Assembly (NCBI RefSeq): GCF_004343725.1
Contig: NZ_PTQW01000028.1
Location: 1 to 41,707 of the forward strand
Length of the DNA: 41,707 nucleotides
Source: Treponema sp. J25
Lineage (GTDB): Bacteria > Spirochaetota > Spirochaetia > Treponematales > Breznakiellaceae
Direction of reading: 5' to 3'
Shown here: piece by piece, positions 1 to 8,031 of the stretch
Numbering within the stretch: the first letter of the stretch is position 1
How the letters are laid out: each line of letters opens with the position of its first letter
Notes under the pieces: model-generated
Told to the model about the DNA's origin: nothing
What the model saw: only the letters and a program-made list of their open reading frames with translations
The model's database searches: none
Translations under genes and position numbers: made by a program

Positions 1-109
1 CCGCAGCCTGGCCCCCCTTCCCTTTCGGCTGGCACCCCAACAGGAGTACCAGGCCCATACCCACCAGCACCAGCCCTAATCGCCAGCGCTGCCCTGCACT
101 TCGTTTCAT
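1..109 (-). CDS. Lipoprotein, N-terminal part only
   Basis: The first 36 codons of a gene that runs off the left edge. The ATG at 109 follows a good Shine-Dalgarno (GGAGG, about 6 bases upstream). The product starts with basic residues (MKRSAGQRWR), then a hydrophobic stretch and a lipobox LLLGC with Cys26, followed by a Gly/Lys/Gln-rich linker. This is a classic lipoprotein export signal, so the protein should be anchored outside the cytoplasmic membrane. The location downstream of hemicellulases suggests a sugar-binding protein of an ABC transporter, but no mature domain is visible and that role is only an inference. Its own promoter (237-266) and the terminators ahead of it make it a separate transcription unit from the GH39 gene. 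Confidence 0.8.
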   Translation of the reverse strand, partial: MKRSAGQRWRLGLVLVGMGLVLLLGCQPKGKGGQAA

Positions 110-236
110 ACATATCCTCCTTAAAAGTCTCTTTATATAGTATCCCGCCTTCTTCGCGAGGATTACTACCTGATGATACAAAACCATTTTTCTATCAATT
201 TATTCGCTACATATTATTCTTCCCTGGTTTCCCTCA

Positions 237-266
237 ATTATACACCGGAGAATTTAAATCTGGCAA
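237..266 (-). promoter_or_regulatory. Promoter of the lipoprotein gene
   Basis: On the minus strand a -35 TTGCCA (266-261) is followed by an 18-base spacer and a perfect -10 TATAAT (242-237). This gives a leader of roughly 120 bases before the ATG at 109. A TGATATACTA word lies just upstream (297-288) and also occurs at the regulator promoter near 5076. Confidence 0.6.
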
Positions 267-313
267 GTTTTTTTATCATAAAAAATGTAGTATATCAGAA
301 CAAAAAACATAAA

Positions 314-335
314 ACCCCCTAGAAAATTAGGGGGT
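314..335 (-). terminator. Rho-independent terminator, second of two
   Basis: Perfect 8-bp inverted repeat ACCCCCTA/TAGGGGGT with a 6-base loop. Read on the minus strand it is followed by a T-rich run (TTTT, then TTTTTT after a short gap). It lies downstream of the GH39 stop and upstream of the lipoprotein promoter, closing the hemicellulose operon. Confidence 0.7.
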
Positions 336-386
336 AAATTAGGGCTATATTAAGTAATATGATGGAAAACAAGAGGAAAAATTCTT

Positions 387-401
387 TACCCCCGAGGGGT
401 A
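387..401 (-). terminator. Terminator-like hairpin directly after GH39
   Basis: Short stem TACCCC/GGGGTA with a 3-base loop, followed on the minus strand by AAGAATTTTT. It sits about 18 bases past the GH39 stop, so the operon end carries two stacked terminators. The stem is short, so this one may be weak alone. Confidence 0.5.
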
Positions 402-418
402 GAAAAACAGATAAACTA

Positions 419-1864
419 CTATTTTTTTATCCGCAACGAAATAGCCACCACCGAATGGGGTGGTAAGGTCACTTTAAAAGTAAGATCACCCTTATTTTCC
501 TGCCATGAAATAGATTCTTGGGATAGCGTCGAAGCATTTATAAGGGTTTGCACTTGTTCATCGGTGAGATACACGGGTTTCCCCATGGCTTCCCATGTTT
601 TCCGAGGATTCCCATGGTTTTCATCGATCCGTTCTACAAGGATTTTTTCTATTTTTTGAACTCCTTTTATAGTGATAACAACTTTTTCTGATTCGATGGG
701 AGAAAGGGGAATCTGATGATTTGTAAGAAGGATCATCAAACCTTCCTCGTTTTTTGTCGCCACCCAATCAACGGTGGAACTGGGACTCTGCACTTCCCCC
801 CAAAGCCGGATTTTCCCAAGCCGAGAAAGGAACTGAAAGGCCCTATAGGAGGGCTTGGGGATCCCATGAATAGTCAACAGGCCAAAACCACCATGGAAGG
901 GCAAAGAACTGAAACCACACTCTTCGAAGATATCGGAAAAAGTCCAGAAAGAATAACAGCCCAGGGGTAAATCCATTATGTCTATCAGGGTCTTTACAAT
1001 AAAAGCCGCATTATAGGGAATGTCATGGTAGTAATCCCGAGGACTGGGCGAATTATTCCATTCGGTATAATACACCGTCAGGGGCGTCGCATCTTCCACT
1101 ACCTTTTTGGCCCGCCAGGCCAGCTCTCCCCGTTGTGCTTTGGCCATGCGCTCTTCCATATTGGTCCCCAGACTAAAGGCCAAATCGGTAGGATAATGAT
1201 GGGTGGAAATAAAATCGAGGGGCACATTTTTGGTTGCGCAAAAGGCTTTTAATTCAGGCACCCAGGCGTCAATGGCGGTAGCAGGCCCTCCCACCTTAAG
1301 TTGACTATCCACCTCTTTTATTGCCCGGGCCGCATATTCATAGAGCTTAAAATAGTCTTCCTGCGTACCGGTCCAGAACATATCCAGGTTTGGTTCGTTC
1401 CAGACCTCGAAAAACCAGGTCCGAACCTCTTCTTGTCCATAGCGTTCAACCAGATGTTGGGCCAGGGCCTTTATAAGGTGCCCCCATTCTTCATACGAAC
1501 GGGGGGGAGTGATATTCCCTTTATAATGAAAGACCGTGGTAGAACCGGAAGCCAGGGCGCTTGGCATAAAACTCAGCTCTACAAAGGGCTTCATGCCTAT
1601 GCTCAGCAAAAAATCAAAGATAGAATCGATGTTGAAAAACGAATATTCAAAGGTTCCCTCTTCGGTGCGGAGACAGACACTCATATCATCGTTTAAGAGT
1701 CCGTGGAAACGAACATAGGTAAAGCCCAGTTCTTCTCGGCACTTTTTTAACTGGGCCCGCCAATCTGCCCGGAGGGCCGTAGCCGCATGACAACTACCTA
1801 CACAACTAAACCAAAACGGATGTAGTATCCCCTGTTTTTTATCAGCAAAGATAGTAAGATTCAT
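419..1864 (-). CDS. xynB: GH39 beta-xylosidase, cytoplasmic
   Basis: Family 39 glycoside hydrolase of 481 residues, the usual single-domain length. It would release xylose from the non-reducing ends of short xylo-oligosaccharides by a retaining mechanism. The acid/base Glu157 sits in the WNEPN motif and the nucleophile Glu268 in YYTEWN. RFHG near residue 52 and STHHYP near 220 are further family signatures. No signal peptide is present, so it should act in the cytoplasm on imported oligosaccharides. The ATG at 1864 is preceded by GGGAGGG. It is the last gene of the operon after GH51 and CE7 genes, fitting stepwise debranching, deacetylation and hydrolysis of arabinoxylan fragments. The exact substrate cannot be read from sequence. 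Confidence 0.9.
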   Translation of the reverse strand: MNLTIFADKKQGILHPFWFSCVGSCHAATALRADWRAQLKKCREELGFTYVRFHGLLNDDMSVCLRTEEGTFEYSFFNIDSIFDFLLSIGMKPFVELSFMPSALASGSTTVFHYKGNITPPRSYEEWGHLIKALAQHLVERYGQEEVRTWFFEVWNEPNLDMFWTGTQEDYFKLYEYAARAIKEVDSQLKVGGPATAIDAWVPELKAFCATKNVPLDFISTHHYPTDLAFSLGTNMEERMAKAQRGELAWRAKKVVEDATPLTVYYTEWNNSPSPRDYYHDIPYNAAFIVKTLIDIMDLPLGCYSFWTFSDIFEECGFSSLPFHGGFGLLTIHGIPKPSYRAFQFLSRLGKIRLWGEVQSPSSTVDWVATKNEEGLMILLTNHQIPLSPIESEKVVITIKGVQKIEKILVERIDENHGNPRKTWEAMGKPVYLTDEQVQTLINASTLSQESISWQENKGDLTFKVTLPPHSVVAISLRIKK

Positions 1865-1904
1865 GGATAGAGCCCTCCCTTAGGAAAATCTTTTCTTTTA
1901 CGCT

Positions 1905-1923
1905 GCCGGGGAAGATCCCCGGC
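1905..1923 (-). other. Intercistronic hairpin between CE7 and GH39 genes
   Basis: Perfect 7-bp stem GCCGGGG/CCCCGGC with a 5-base loop, in the 96-base gap between the two genes. A T-run follows it only on the plus strand, where no gene ends. In the operon transcript it is therefore more likely a stability or processing element than a terminator. Confidence 0.4.
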
Positions 1924-1960
1924 AATTTTTTAACTGTTTTTATATAGCTGGAGGAAATCT

Positions 1961-2983
1961 TTAGAGCCCCAGCATGAATTCCAAAATGCGATCGTGAAGT
2001 CCAGGAAGGTCCTCGTGACCAAAATCGGGGTAAAGGACCACCTGTTTTTTACTTTTTATCTTGTTATACGCCGCATACTGGGTAGAAGGCGGACAAATGG
2101 TGTCCATCAGACCTGTTCCCATAAGGACCTCTGCTTTAATACGCGGGGCAAGGTGCTGCACATCAATATACCCAAGGGAAGTAAATACGGCCTGTTCTTT
2201 TTCATGGCAGGGATCAAAACGCCGGAACCAGTCCCGCAGTTCCTGGTAGGCATCCTTCGCTAAATCCATCTGCCATACCCGCTGGTAATCCGTCAGGAAG
2301 GGATATACCGGCGCAGCCCGGGCGATCCGGGGTTCCAGGGCGGCGCAGGCAAGGGTTAAACCGCCTCCCTGGCTCCAGCCGGTGACCCCGATACGATCCG
2401 CATCCACCCATTCCAATGCCATGACCACCCGCACCAGCTGCACCGTATCAAGAAATTGGGACCGGTAATACAGTTTTTCAGGCCTTCCTTCCAGGGCATC
2501 GGTAAGCCCCCGCACAATATGGCCACTGAGTGTATTTCCGCGAACTCCCCCTACATCTTCTGATAAGCCCCCCTGGCCCCGACAATCGAGGGCCGCTACA
2601 GTAAAGCCCGCCGCTGCAAGCCCGAGGCGAGATTGCCAGTCCCCGCTGCTCCCTGAGTAACCATGGAACTGAACGATGGCGGGGCCCTTTTTGTTTGCCC
2701 CCTGCCGACGAAGCAGGGCGGTCCCCACCGGTTTTACCAGTTTAGCATACAGTCGGGCTCCGCCCACACCGGTAAACCAGAGGTCATAATATTCTGCAAA
2801 ATCCGGTTCTGTTCCCAGGCCGTGGGGAGCTTTTAGAGAAGCGGGCTTAAGTTCGGGATTTGGGTTGGTAGCCGCAAGTTCCTGCAAGGCCCTGGTCCAG
2901 TAGTGATCAAAATCGGCCGGTTTTGGGTTTATACCCTGATACTTCTGCAGGGCTTCAAAGCTCATATCAAAGGTTAGTGGCAT
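1961..2983 (-). CDS. axeA: CE7 acetyl-xylan esterase / cephalosporin-C deacetylase type
   Basis: Alpha/beta hydrolase of carbohydrate esterase family 7, 340 residues, close to the usual 320-330. It would remove acetyl groups from xylo-oligosaccharides. Family motifs are in order: oxyanion-related RGQGG at 135-139, the nucleophile elbow GWSQGG with Ser204, Asp294 in LMDTICPP and His323 in FGHED. No signal peptide is present, so it is cytoplasmic like its neighbours. The ATG at 2983 has a strong AAGGAGG site. Its place between the arabinofuranosidase and xylosidase genes supports a role in trimming acetylated arabinoxylan fragments. CE7 enzymes often also accept cephalosporin C, so the substrate range is open. 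Confidence 0.92.
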   Translation of the reverse strand: MPLTFDMSFEALQKYQGINPKPADFDHYWTRALQELAATNPNPELKPASLKAPHGLGTEPDFAEYYDLWFTGVGGARLYAKLVKPVGTALLRRQGANKKGPAIVQFHGYSGSSGDWQSRLGLAAAGFTVAALDCRGQGGLSEDVGGVRGNTLSGHIVRGLTDALEGRPEKLYYRSQFLDTVQLVRVVMALEWVDADRIGVTGWSQGGGLTLACAALEPRIARAAPVYPFLTDYQRVWQMDLAKDAYQELRDWFRRFDPCHEKEQAVFTSLGYIDVQHLAPRIKAEVLMGTGLMDTICPPSTQYAAYNKIKSKKQVVLYPDFGHEDLPGLHDRILEFMLGL

Positions 2984-3050
2984 GATACATCCTCCTTAAC
3001 CCCACCTTACCAGAGAAAGGGGGAATCAGTAAACAGAAAAGAAAACCGCC

Positions 3051-3323
3051 CTAAAAAAGCCCAGACCATTTATTTTCTCCCGGATAGGGACAGGAAGCGT
3101 CTTTCTTAAGCGCCCGAATATGCACAAAACAGCCACAATATCCACAGGTTTCAGAAGGAAGAAGCCCCTCGCAGGAGTTGCATACCCTAAGTCGCCCGGA
3201 ATATGCCTTTTCGGAGCAGCATTCAGACGGCGACAATAGGGAACGGCTTTGTCTTACCAGGGCATCCCGCTCCTCTTTTGACATCCCCGTTTTTTCGCAG
3301 GATGGACAGAGGGGATCCCTCAT
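3051..3323 (-). CDS. Small Cys-rich protein, DUF6171-like
   Basis: 90-residue protein of unknown function with ten cysteines: C6/C9, C35/C36, then the conserved-looking core C48-x2-C51, C60-x2-C63-x-C65 and C78. The pattern CNSCEGLL ... CGYCGCFVHIRALKK ... SCPYP ... KW matches my recollection of the DUF6171 family of small putative metal-binding proteins. Paired cysteines suggest zinc or iron binding. The ATG at 3323 starts one base after the arabinofuranosidase TGA and has AGAGGT inside the upstream gene, so it is probably translationally coupled. Why it belongs to a hemicellulose operon is not known; a regulatory or assembly role would be speculation. Confidence 0.75.
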   Translation of the reverse strand: MRDPLCPSCEKTGMSKEERDALVRQSRSLLSPSECCSEKAYSGRLRVCNSCEGLLPSETCGYCGCFVHIRALKKDASCPYPGENKWSGLF

Positions 3324-3324
3324 T

Positions 3325-4806
3325 TCATTCGACCTCTACCTTCAGAAGCACCACCGAATGGGCGGGCAAAGAAACCGTCAGACTATTCCCGGAAAACCGT
3401 ATATCCTTGTATTCAGTGGGAACCACCGCATTGGGTTGCTGGAAGGTGTTATGGGCCTGAAGAGATGGCGCCGTAAGGATGGTCCCCGTACAAAGCCGAA
3501 GCGGAGAGCTCTCCAGGGCGATCGTAAGCGGTACAGCCTCTTTTGCGTGGAGATTCGCCACCGTGATATGGATAGTCCCATCGTTCTGCTGGGAAGCGGA
3601 AACCGTGAGGGCCGGGACCTTCTCTCCATTCCATTCAAGTACCGGGCCTTCCACGTAACTATCAAGCAAGGTGGCTCCCTGGTGCACCTGATACATGTCG
3701 AACACATGATAGGTAGGCGTTTTTACGAGTTTTGCCCCTTCGGTAAGCAGTGGGGCCTGAAGGACGTTCACCAACTGGGCAATGTTGGCCATCTTTACCC
3801 GTCCTGCGTGGTTGTTAAAAATATTGAGATGAATTGCCGCAACCAGGGCATCCCGGAGCGTGTTTTGTTGATACAAGAAGCCCGGATTAGTTCCTGGTTC
3901 CACCTCATACCAGGTGCCCCATTCGTCTACAATAAGACCTACTTTCCCCTCTGGATCATACCGATCCATGATGGTACTGTGTCGCTGGACCAGTTGTTCC
4001 ATGTAGAGGGCCTTTTGCATGGTTTCGTACCAGTCATCTTCAGAGAATTGGGTGGCCGAGTTCTTCTTAGCCCAACCTCCCGGTACGGTATAATAATGAA
4101 GGGAAAGGCCCTGCATAAAACGGCCCGCTTCCCGCATCAATACCTCTGTCCAGTGATAATCGTCTCCCGCCGGTCCACAGGCTATTTTGTAAATGGGGTT
4201 GGGCCCATACTGTCGAACGTAGGTTTGGTAACGTCGATAGAGGTCTGCATAGTATTCGGCGCGCATATTGCCACCACATCCCCAGTTTTCATTACCCACC
4301 CCAAAATAGGGAAGTCTCCAGGGCTTTTCTCGGCCATTTGAACGGCGCCAATTGGCCATCGGGGACTCCCCTTCAAAGGTGATATATTCTACCCATTCGG
4401 ACATCTCCTGAACGGTGCCACTCCCCAGATTTCCACAAATATAGGGCTCACATTCCAGGAGTTCACAGAGTTCCAGAAACTCATGGGTACCAAAATGGTT
4501 ATTCTCTACCACCCCACCCCAGTGGGTGTTTATCATCCGTTTTCGGTTTGCATAGGGTCCTATACCATCTTTCCAGTGGTATTCATCGGCAAAGCAGCCC
4601 CCCGGCCAGCGAAGTACCGGAATTTTAATTTTTTTAAGCGCCTCCAGCACATCCTTTCGATAACCCTGAATATTGGGGATAGCTGAATCTTCCCCAACCC
4701 ACAACCCCTCGTAGATACAACGACCCAAATGCTCTGAGAAATGGCCATAGATTTCCCGGGCTATAGTAGGGCCTTTTTTGTGTGTAGATATAACAAGCTG
4801 AGCCAT
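3325..4806 (-). CDS. abfA: GH51 alpha-L-arabinofuranosidase
   Basis: 493-residue cytoplasmic glycoside hydrolase of family 51, normal length, which would remove arabinofuranosyl side groups from arabinoxylan or arabinan oligosaccharides. The N-terminal [32 protein letters not shown] (65-78) and GNENWGCGG motifs are diagnostic. Acid/base is Glu173 (GNENWG) and nucleophile Glu295 (VDEWGTW). The C-terminal beta domain ends in [11 protein letters not shown], as in characterised members. No signal peptide. It is the first gene of the operon, with AAAGGGGT upstream of the ATG and a near-consensus promoter at 4870-4898. It diverges from the ArsR-type regulator gene, the likely controller. Confidence 0.95.
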   Translation of the reverse strand: MAQLVISTHKKGPTIAREIYGHFSEHLGRCIYEGLWVGEDSAIPNIQGYRKDVLEALKKIKIPVLRWPGGCFADEYHWKDGIGPYANRKRMINTHWGGVVENNHFGTHEFLELCELLECEPYICGNLGSGTVQEMSEWVEYITFEGESPMANWRRSNGREKPWRLPYFGVGNENWGCGGNMRAEYYADLYRRYQTYVRQYGPNPIYKIACGPAGDDYHWTEVLMREAGRFMQGLSLHYYTVPGGWAKKNSATQFSEDDWYETMQKALYMEQLVQRHSTIMDRYDPEGKVGLIVDEWGTWYEVEPGTNPGFLYQQNTLRDALVAAIHLNIFNNHAGRVKMANIAQLVNVLQAPLLTEGAKLVKTPTYHVFDMYQVHQGATLLDSYVEGPVLEWNGEKVPALTVSASQQNDGTIHITVANLHAKEAVPLTIALESSPLRLCTGTILTAPSLQAHNTFQQPNAVVPTEYKDIRFSGNSLTVSLPAHSVVLLKVEVE

Positions 4807-4869
4807 TTAAGGTACCCCTTTAACCATCAATAGCGTCGTACCGTCATACAGCGGCGCTAAATCATAAAA

Positions 4870-4898
4870 GTTATACACCCCTCTTCTTTAATTGTCAA
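4870..4898 (-). promoter_or_regulatory. Promoter of the hemicellulose operon
   Basis: On the minus strand a perfect -35 TTGACA (4898-4893), a 17-base spacer and -10 TATAAC (4875-4870). The predicted start near 4863 leaves a leader of about 57 bases before the GH51 ATG. A TGATATA word (4920-4914) lies 15 bases upstream of the -35 and is a candidate operator. Confidence 0.75.
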
Positions 4899-5054
4899 TC
4901 ATACTTATCGTTCTATATCAATATAAATAATACAATATTCTTATGTGATTTAATAAAAAGGTGGCACAAAAAATTAGGGACCCTTTCCAGGCCCTTTTTT
5001 CTGAATTAAATTTTATTTCAGAGTATCCGAATATTCCTCTCGCCTTTCAAGCCC

Positions 5055-5084
5055 TTTTCATTATATCAAAATCTATGATATACT
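5055..5084 (+). promoter_or_regulatory. Regulator promoter with overlapping inverted repeat
   Basis: A -10 TATACT (5079-5084) with a poor -35 (TTTTCA, 5055-5060) directs a start near 5091, which is itself an ATG. The inverted repeat TATATCA (5062-5068), 7 bases, TGATATA (5076-5082) fills the spacer and overlaps the -10. That is the classic position for an autoregulatory operator. Binding by the adjacent regulator is inferred. Confidence 0.55.
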
Positions 5085-5090
5085 ATGAAA

Positions 5091-6014
5091 ATGGAACACA
5101 ATGACCGATTTTTGATCCTGAACACCCGGGATGATCAGGAGATTATCGAAGCCCTGGGTTCGAGTATTCGTTTAAATATCTTGAATCTTCTTGTTCGGGA
5201 AACCCTTAACGTGAATGAAATCGCCCAGCGACTACAACTTCCCCAATCGACCGTGGCTACCAATATAGCGGTGTTGGAACGGGCTGGGCTCATCCATACC
5301 GAAGTTGTAAGCGCAAAAAAAGGAAATCAAAAACGGTGTTCCGCCGCCTTTGACGAAATTCTCATCCAACTCGTTCGAGATGAGCCCCCTGCAGAGGATA
5401 CCATCGAAGTAGAAATGCCGATTGGCCTTTTTACCAATTTTCAGGTTTCAGCCCCCTGTGGGCTTTGTTCTACTACGGGAATTATCGGTTACCTGGATGT
5501 ACCGGATTCATTCCTTAATCCTGACAGGATGAGTGCAGGTTTGCTCTGGTTCGAAACCGGTTTTGTAGAGTACCAGTTTCCCAATAATAGCCTGTACACC
5601 CATAAACCCCTCAAGGCCCTCGAGGTAAGCGCCGAGCTCTCTTCAGAGACTCCCGGTACTAACCCCAACTGGCTTTCCGACATTACCCTCTGGATAAATG
5701 GGATAGAAGTAGGCACCTGGACGAGCCCCGGTGATTTTGGGGATCGGCGAGGAAAATTCACCCCCGAATGGTGGAAGCTCGAAGGGTCCCAATATGGGCT
5801 CCTTAAGAAATGGCTTGTGACCGATGCGGGGTCCTTTGTCGATGGGGTCCAGGTTTCTTCTGTAACCCTCCCTGACTTACACCTAAAAGAACATCACTCT
5901 ATCCGGGTCCGGCTTGGGGTTAAAGAAGATGCGGTTCACCCTGGCGGCATCAACATCTTTGGCCGAGGTTTTGGAAACTACAACCAGGCCATTATTCTGC
6001 GCCTTCATTTTTAG
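5091..6014 (+). CDS. ArsR-type winged-helix regulator with large C-terminal domain
   Basis: Predicted transcription factor of 307 residues (309 from an ATG six bases upstream). Residues about 15-80 form a winged helix-turn-helix of ArsR type (EALGSSIRLNILNLL, then VNEIAQRLQLPQSTVATNIAVLERAGLI). The remaining 200 or so residues form an unassigned, probably beta-rich domain with a CGLC pair and aromatic WINGIEVGTW and PEWWKLEG segments, plausibly the sugar-sensing part. Typical ArsR proteins are near 100 residues, so this is a distinct architecture; I recall similar proteins beside hemicellulase genes. It diverges from the GH51 operon. I chose the second ATG because the -10 box is 7 bases before it and no Shine-Dalgarno is visible. 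Confidence 0.85.
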   Translation: MEHNDRFLILNTRDDQEIIEALGSSIRLNILNLLVRETLNVNEIAQRLQLPQSTVATNIAVLERAGLIHTEVVSAKKGNQKRCSAAFDEILIQLVRDEPPAEDTIEVEMPIGLFTNFQVSAPCGLCSTTGIIGYLDVPDSFLNPDRMSAGLLWFETGFVEYQFPNNSLYTHKPLKALEVSAELSSETPGTNPNWLSDITLWINGIEVGTWTSPGDFGDRRGKFTPEWWKLEGSQYGLLKKWLVTDAGSFVDGVQVSSVTLPDLHLKEHHSIRVRLGVKEDAVHPGGINIFGRGFGNYNQAIILRLHF

Positions 6015-6300
6015 GGTTTTAGCGGAGGGGTGTGAATGTGGTGTAGGGGCAACGCTTTTATTTTGTAGAGAAACACCCTAGGAAAAATAAAAGGCCTTCA
6101 TCTTAAGGAAGACCCCCGCCTCCCTAGAAATTCGGGGGCCTTACTATAGATAATTCATGATAGCTCCCATCATTGGGGGAGATTTTAGTAAAAAACTACG
6201 TTTACTCCAAATTAATAGGGTAACAATTTCTGCGCAGGTAAAAATGGGAAATATCAGCGTTATAGGATTTTCTTTTACAATGCGGTATAAGAGCTAACGA
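6015..6300. other. Intergenic region with a minus-strand terminator-like structure
   Basis: No gene recognised between the convergent regulator and glyS genes. At 6091-6144 the minus strand can form an outer AAGGCC/GGCCTT stem enclosing a CCCCCG/CGGGGG stem, followed by TTATTTTT. This could end glyS transcripts after a long 3' untranslated region. A small CTCCC/GGGAG hairpin lies near 6163-6181. The rest is AT-rich without clear signals. Confidence 0.35.
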
Positions 6301-6446
6301 TGGAATAGATGGCCGGGGGGGCCGGGGGCCGCGGAAGAGGGGGCGACAAAATGGGGAGGGGGCAATAGGCTGCAATCAGGGTGCCCCCGGAGAAGGGGGT
6401 GGGCCGGGACCGAGGCCCGGCCCAGGGGGAAGGCCTTCCCCCTCCC
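6301..6446 (-). other. C-rich, G-poor 3' region of glyS, rut-like
   Basis: The plus strand is extremely G-rich, so the glyS transcript is C-rich and mostly G-poor here. It also holds an 8-bp stem GGGCCGGG/CCCGGCCC (6401-6408 with 6416-6423) with no T-run after it. The composition resembles a Rho-loading site; no intrinsic terminator is present immediately after the stop. Confidence 0.3.
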
Positions 6447-7820
6447 CTACTTTATCCGCTTATAGTTTTTTATTTCCTCTTTGATGCGCTGAACAAGGTC
6501 GGCGCGGCGGACCCGCACCTGCTCCATACTGTCCCGGAAACGGAGGGTCACCGTCTGGTCTTCTTTGGTCTGGTAGTCGATGGTGACGCAGAAGGGGGTG
6601 CCTACTTCGTCCTGGCGGCGATAGCGGCGGCCGATGGCGCCGGACTGGTCGTAGTCGGTGGCGAAATCCTCCCGTAATTCATTGCGGATTTCCTGGGCCA
6701 GTTCGGCCAGGCCGTCTTTTTTCATAAGGGGGAGCACTGCCACGGTGATGGGCGCCAGGTTCGGGTGGAAGCGGAGCACCGTCCGGATGTCGTCCGCGTC
6801 GCCGTTGTCGGCCACCTTTTCTTCGTCATAGGCGTCGCAGAGGAGCATGAGGAGGCTCCGGGTAAGGCCCGCGGAGGTTTCGATGATGTAGGGGATGTAG
6901 CGTTCGTTGTTATTATCCTGGTCGATGTACTTCAGGTCCTTGCCGCTGTACTGCATGTGGCGGGAAAGGTCGTAGTCGGAGCGGTTGTGGATGCCTTCCA
7001 GTTCTTTCCAGCCCATGGGGAAGAGGTACTCGATGTCGTAGGCGTCCTTGGCGTAGTGGGCCAGTTCTCCCGGTCCATGGCGGTGCCAGCGCAGGTGGTC
7101 CATCTTGACGCCCATCTTTTCGTAGTACTTCCAGCGCCGCTCCCGCCAAATCTGGAACCATTCTTCGTCCGTCCCGGGTTTTACGAAGAACTGCATTTCC
7201 ATCTGTTCGAATTCGCAGGTCCGGAAAATAAAGTTTTTGGTGACGATTTCGTTGCGGAAGGCCTTACCGACCTGGGCAATGCCGAAGGGGATTTTCATCC
7301 GGTTACTCTGGATGATGTTTTTATAGTTTACGTAGATACCCTGGGCGGTTTCGGGCCGCAGGTAAATGACGCTGGAAGTATCTTCCACGGGTCCAATGTG
7401 GGTTTTGAACATCAGGTTAAACTTGCGGGTGTCGGTGAGTTCTCCGCCACATTCGGGGCATTCCTTTTTTGCAAGCTTATCGGGATCGATCTGGTCCGCC
7501 CGGAAACGGGCCTTACATTTTTTGCAATCCACCAGGGGATCGGTGAAATTTTCCACGTGCCCTGAGGCTTCCCATACCCGGGGGTGCATGAGGATCGCCG
7601 CATCGAGCCCCACGATGTCATCGTGAAGCTGGGTCATCTCTTTCCACCAATAGCGCTGGATGCGGTTCTTAAGTTCGATGCCGAGGGGTCCATAGTCCCA
7701 GGCGCCACTCTGTCCGCCATAGATTTCGGAAGATTGAAACACAAAACCACGTCGCTTGGCGAGGGACGTGATTTTTTCCATCGTTGCAGGTCCCTGGTAC
7801 TCTTGCAATTCTTCTGCCAT
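6447..7820 (-). CDS. glyQS: Glycyl-tRNA synthetase, class II, alpha2 type
   Basis: Charges tRNA-Gly with glycine in the cytoplasm. 457 residues, typical of the bacterial single-chain homodimeric type rather than the split glyQ/glyS form. N-terminal signatures include [14 protein letters not shown] and WDYGPLG; a zinc-binding insert has CKKCKARF and CPECGGEL; class II motifs appear as FRNEI and [16 protein letters not shown]; the C-terminal anticodon-binding domain contains [17 protein letters not shown] and [10 protein letters not shown]. The ATG at 7820 has AAGGAG six bases upstream; a TTG two codons earlier is in frame but less likely. It stands alone, divergent from the membrane protein gene, with a repeat-containing GC-rich leader. 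Confidence 0.97.
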   Translation of the reverse strand: MAEELQEYQGPATMEKITSLAKRRGFVFQSSEIYGGQSGAWDYGPLGIELKNRIQRYWWKEMTQLHDDIVGLDAAILMHPRVWEASGHVENFTDPLVDCKKCKARFRADQIDPDKLAKKECPECGGELTDTRKFNLMFKTHIGPVEDTSSVIYLRPETAQGIYVNYKNIIQSNRMKIPFGIAQVGKAFRNEIVTKNFIFRTCEFEQMEMQFFVKPGTDEEWFQIWRERRWKYYEKMGVKMDHLRWHRHGPGELAHYAKDAYDIEYLFPMGWKELEGIHNRSDYDLSRHMQYSGKDLKYIDQDNNNERYIPYIIETSAGLTRSLLMLLCDAYDEEKVADNGDADDIRTVLRFHPNLAPITVAVLPLMKKDGLAELAQEIRNELREDFATDYDQSGAIGRRYRRQDEVGTPFCVTIDYQTKEDQTVTLRFRDSMEQVRVRRADLVQRIKEEIKNYKRIK

Positions 7821-7856
7821 GAGCAACTCCTTGTATCATGCCGTCCGAATTAGGTG

Positions 7857-7907
7857 CCGCGGGATGCGACCCTACCGGATCGGGCGGGGTTTTTACCGCG
7901 GGATGCG
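7857..7907 (-). repeat. Duplicated 12-mer in the glyS leader
   Basis: CCGCGGGATGCG occurs at 7857-7868 and again at 7896-7907 (39 bases apart). On the glyS-sense strand the second copy lies inside a possible GGGTGGG/CCCGCCC stem followed by a T-free stretch. The function is unknown. It may be a structured leader or operator; a T-box was considered and not supported. Confidence 0.4.
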
Positions 7908-7995
7908 GCCCACCCCTGTCTAGGGAAGCATGGTACCATAAAAAGCTTAGGGTTGGCGAGGGGCTAAAATCAGACTTCTGTTTCCCTGGGAACCC

Positions 7996-8024
7996 TCGAC
8001 CAAAAGGGGCGTTCAGGTTATACT
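7996..8024 (+). promoter_or_regulatory. Promoter of the membrane protein gene
   Basis: -35 TCGACC (7996-8001) and -10 TATACT (8019-8024) with a 17-base spacer. The expected start, 8031 or 8032, coincides with the ATG at 8032, and no Shine-Dalgarno is visible, so the transcript is probably leaderless. Confidence 0.5.
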
Positions 8025-8031
8025 GCACATC

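Noticed and set aside
3178-4341. Long plus-strand open frame of 387 codons opposite the arabinofuranosidase gene
   Set aside because: It is antisense to a well-supported GH51 enzyme with both catalytic glutamates, has no recognisable domain, and follows from the codon use of the real gene.
6765-7565. Plus-strand open frame of 266 codons opposite glyS
   Set aside because: Antisense shadow of the glycyl-tRNA synthetase; the Val/Phe/Gly-rich composition reflects complemented codons and there is no ribosome site or family match.
7821-8031. T-box riboswitch in front of glyS
   Set aside because: A stretch on the glyS-sense strand (AGGGGTGGGCCGC) faintly recalls the T-box core, but the consensus AGGGTGGNACCGCG is not present, there is no specifier loop or terminator with a T-run, and T-boxes are not expected outside Firmicutes-type lineages.
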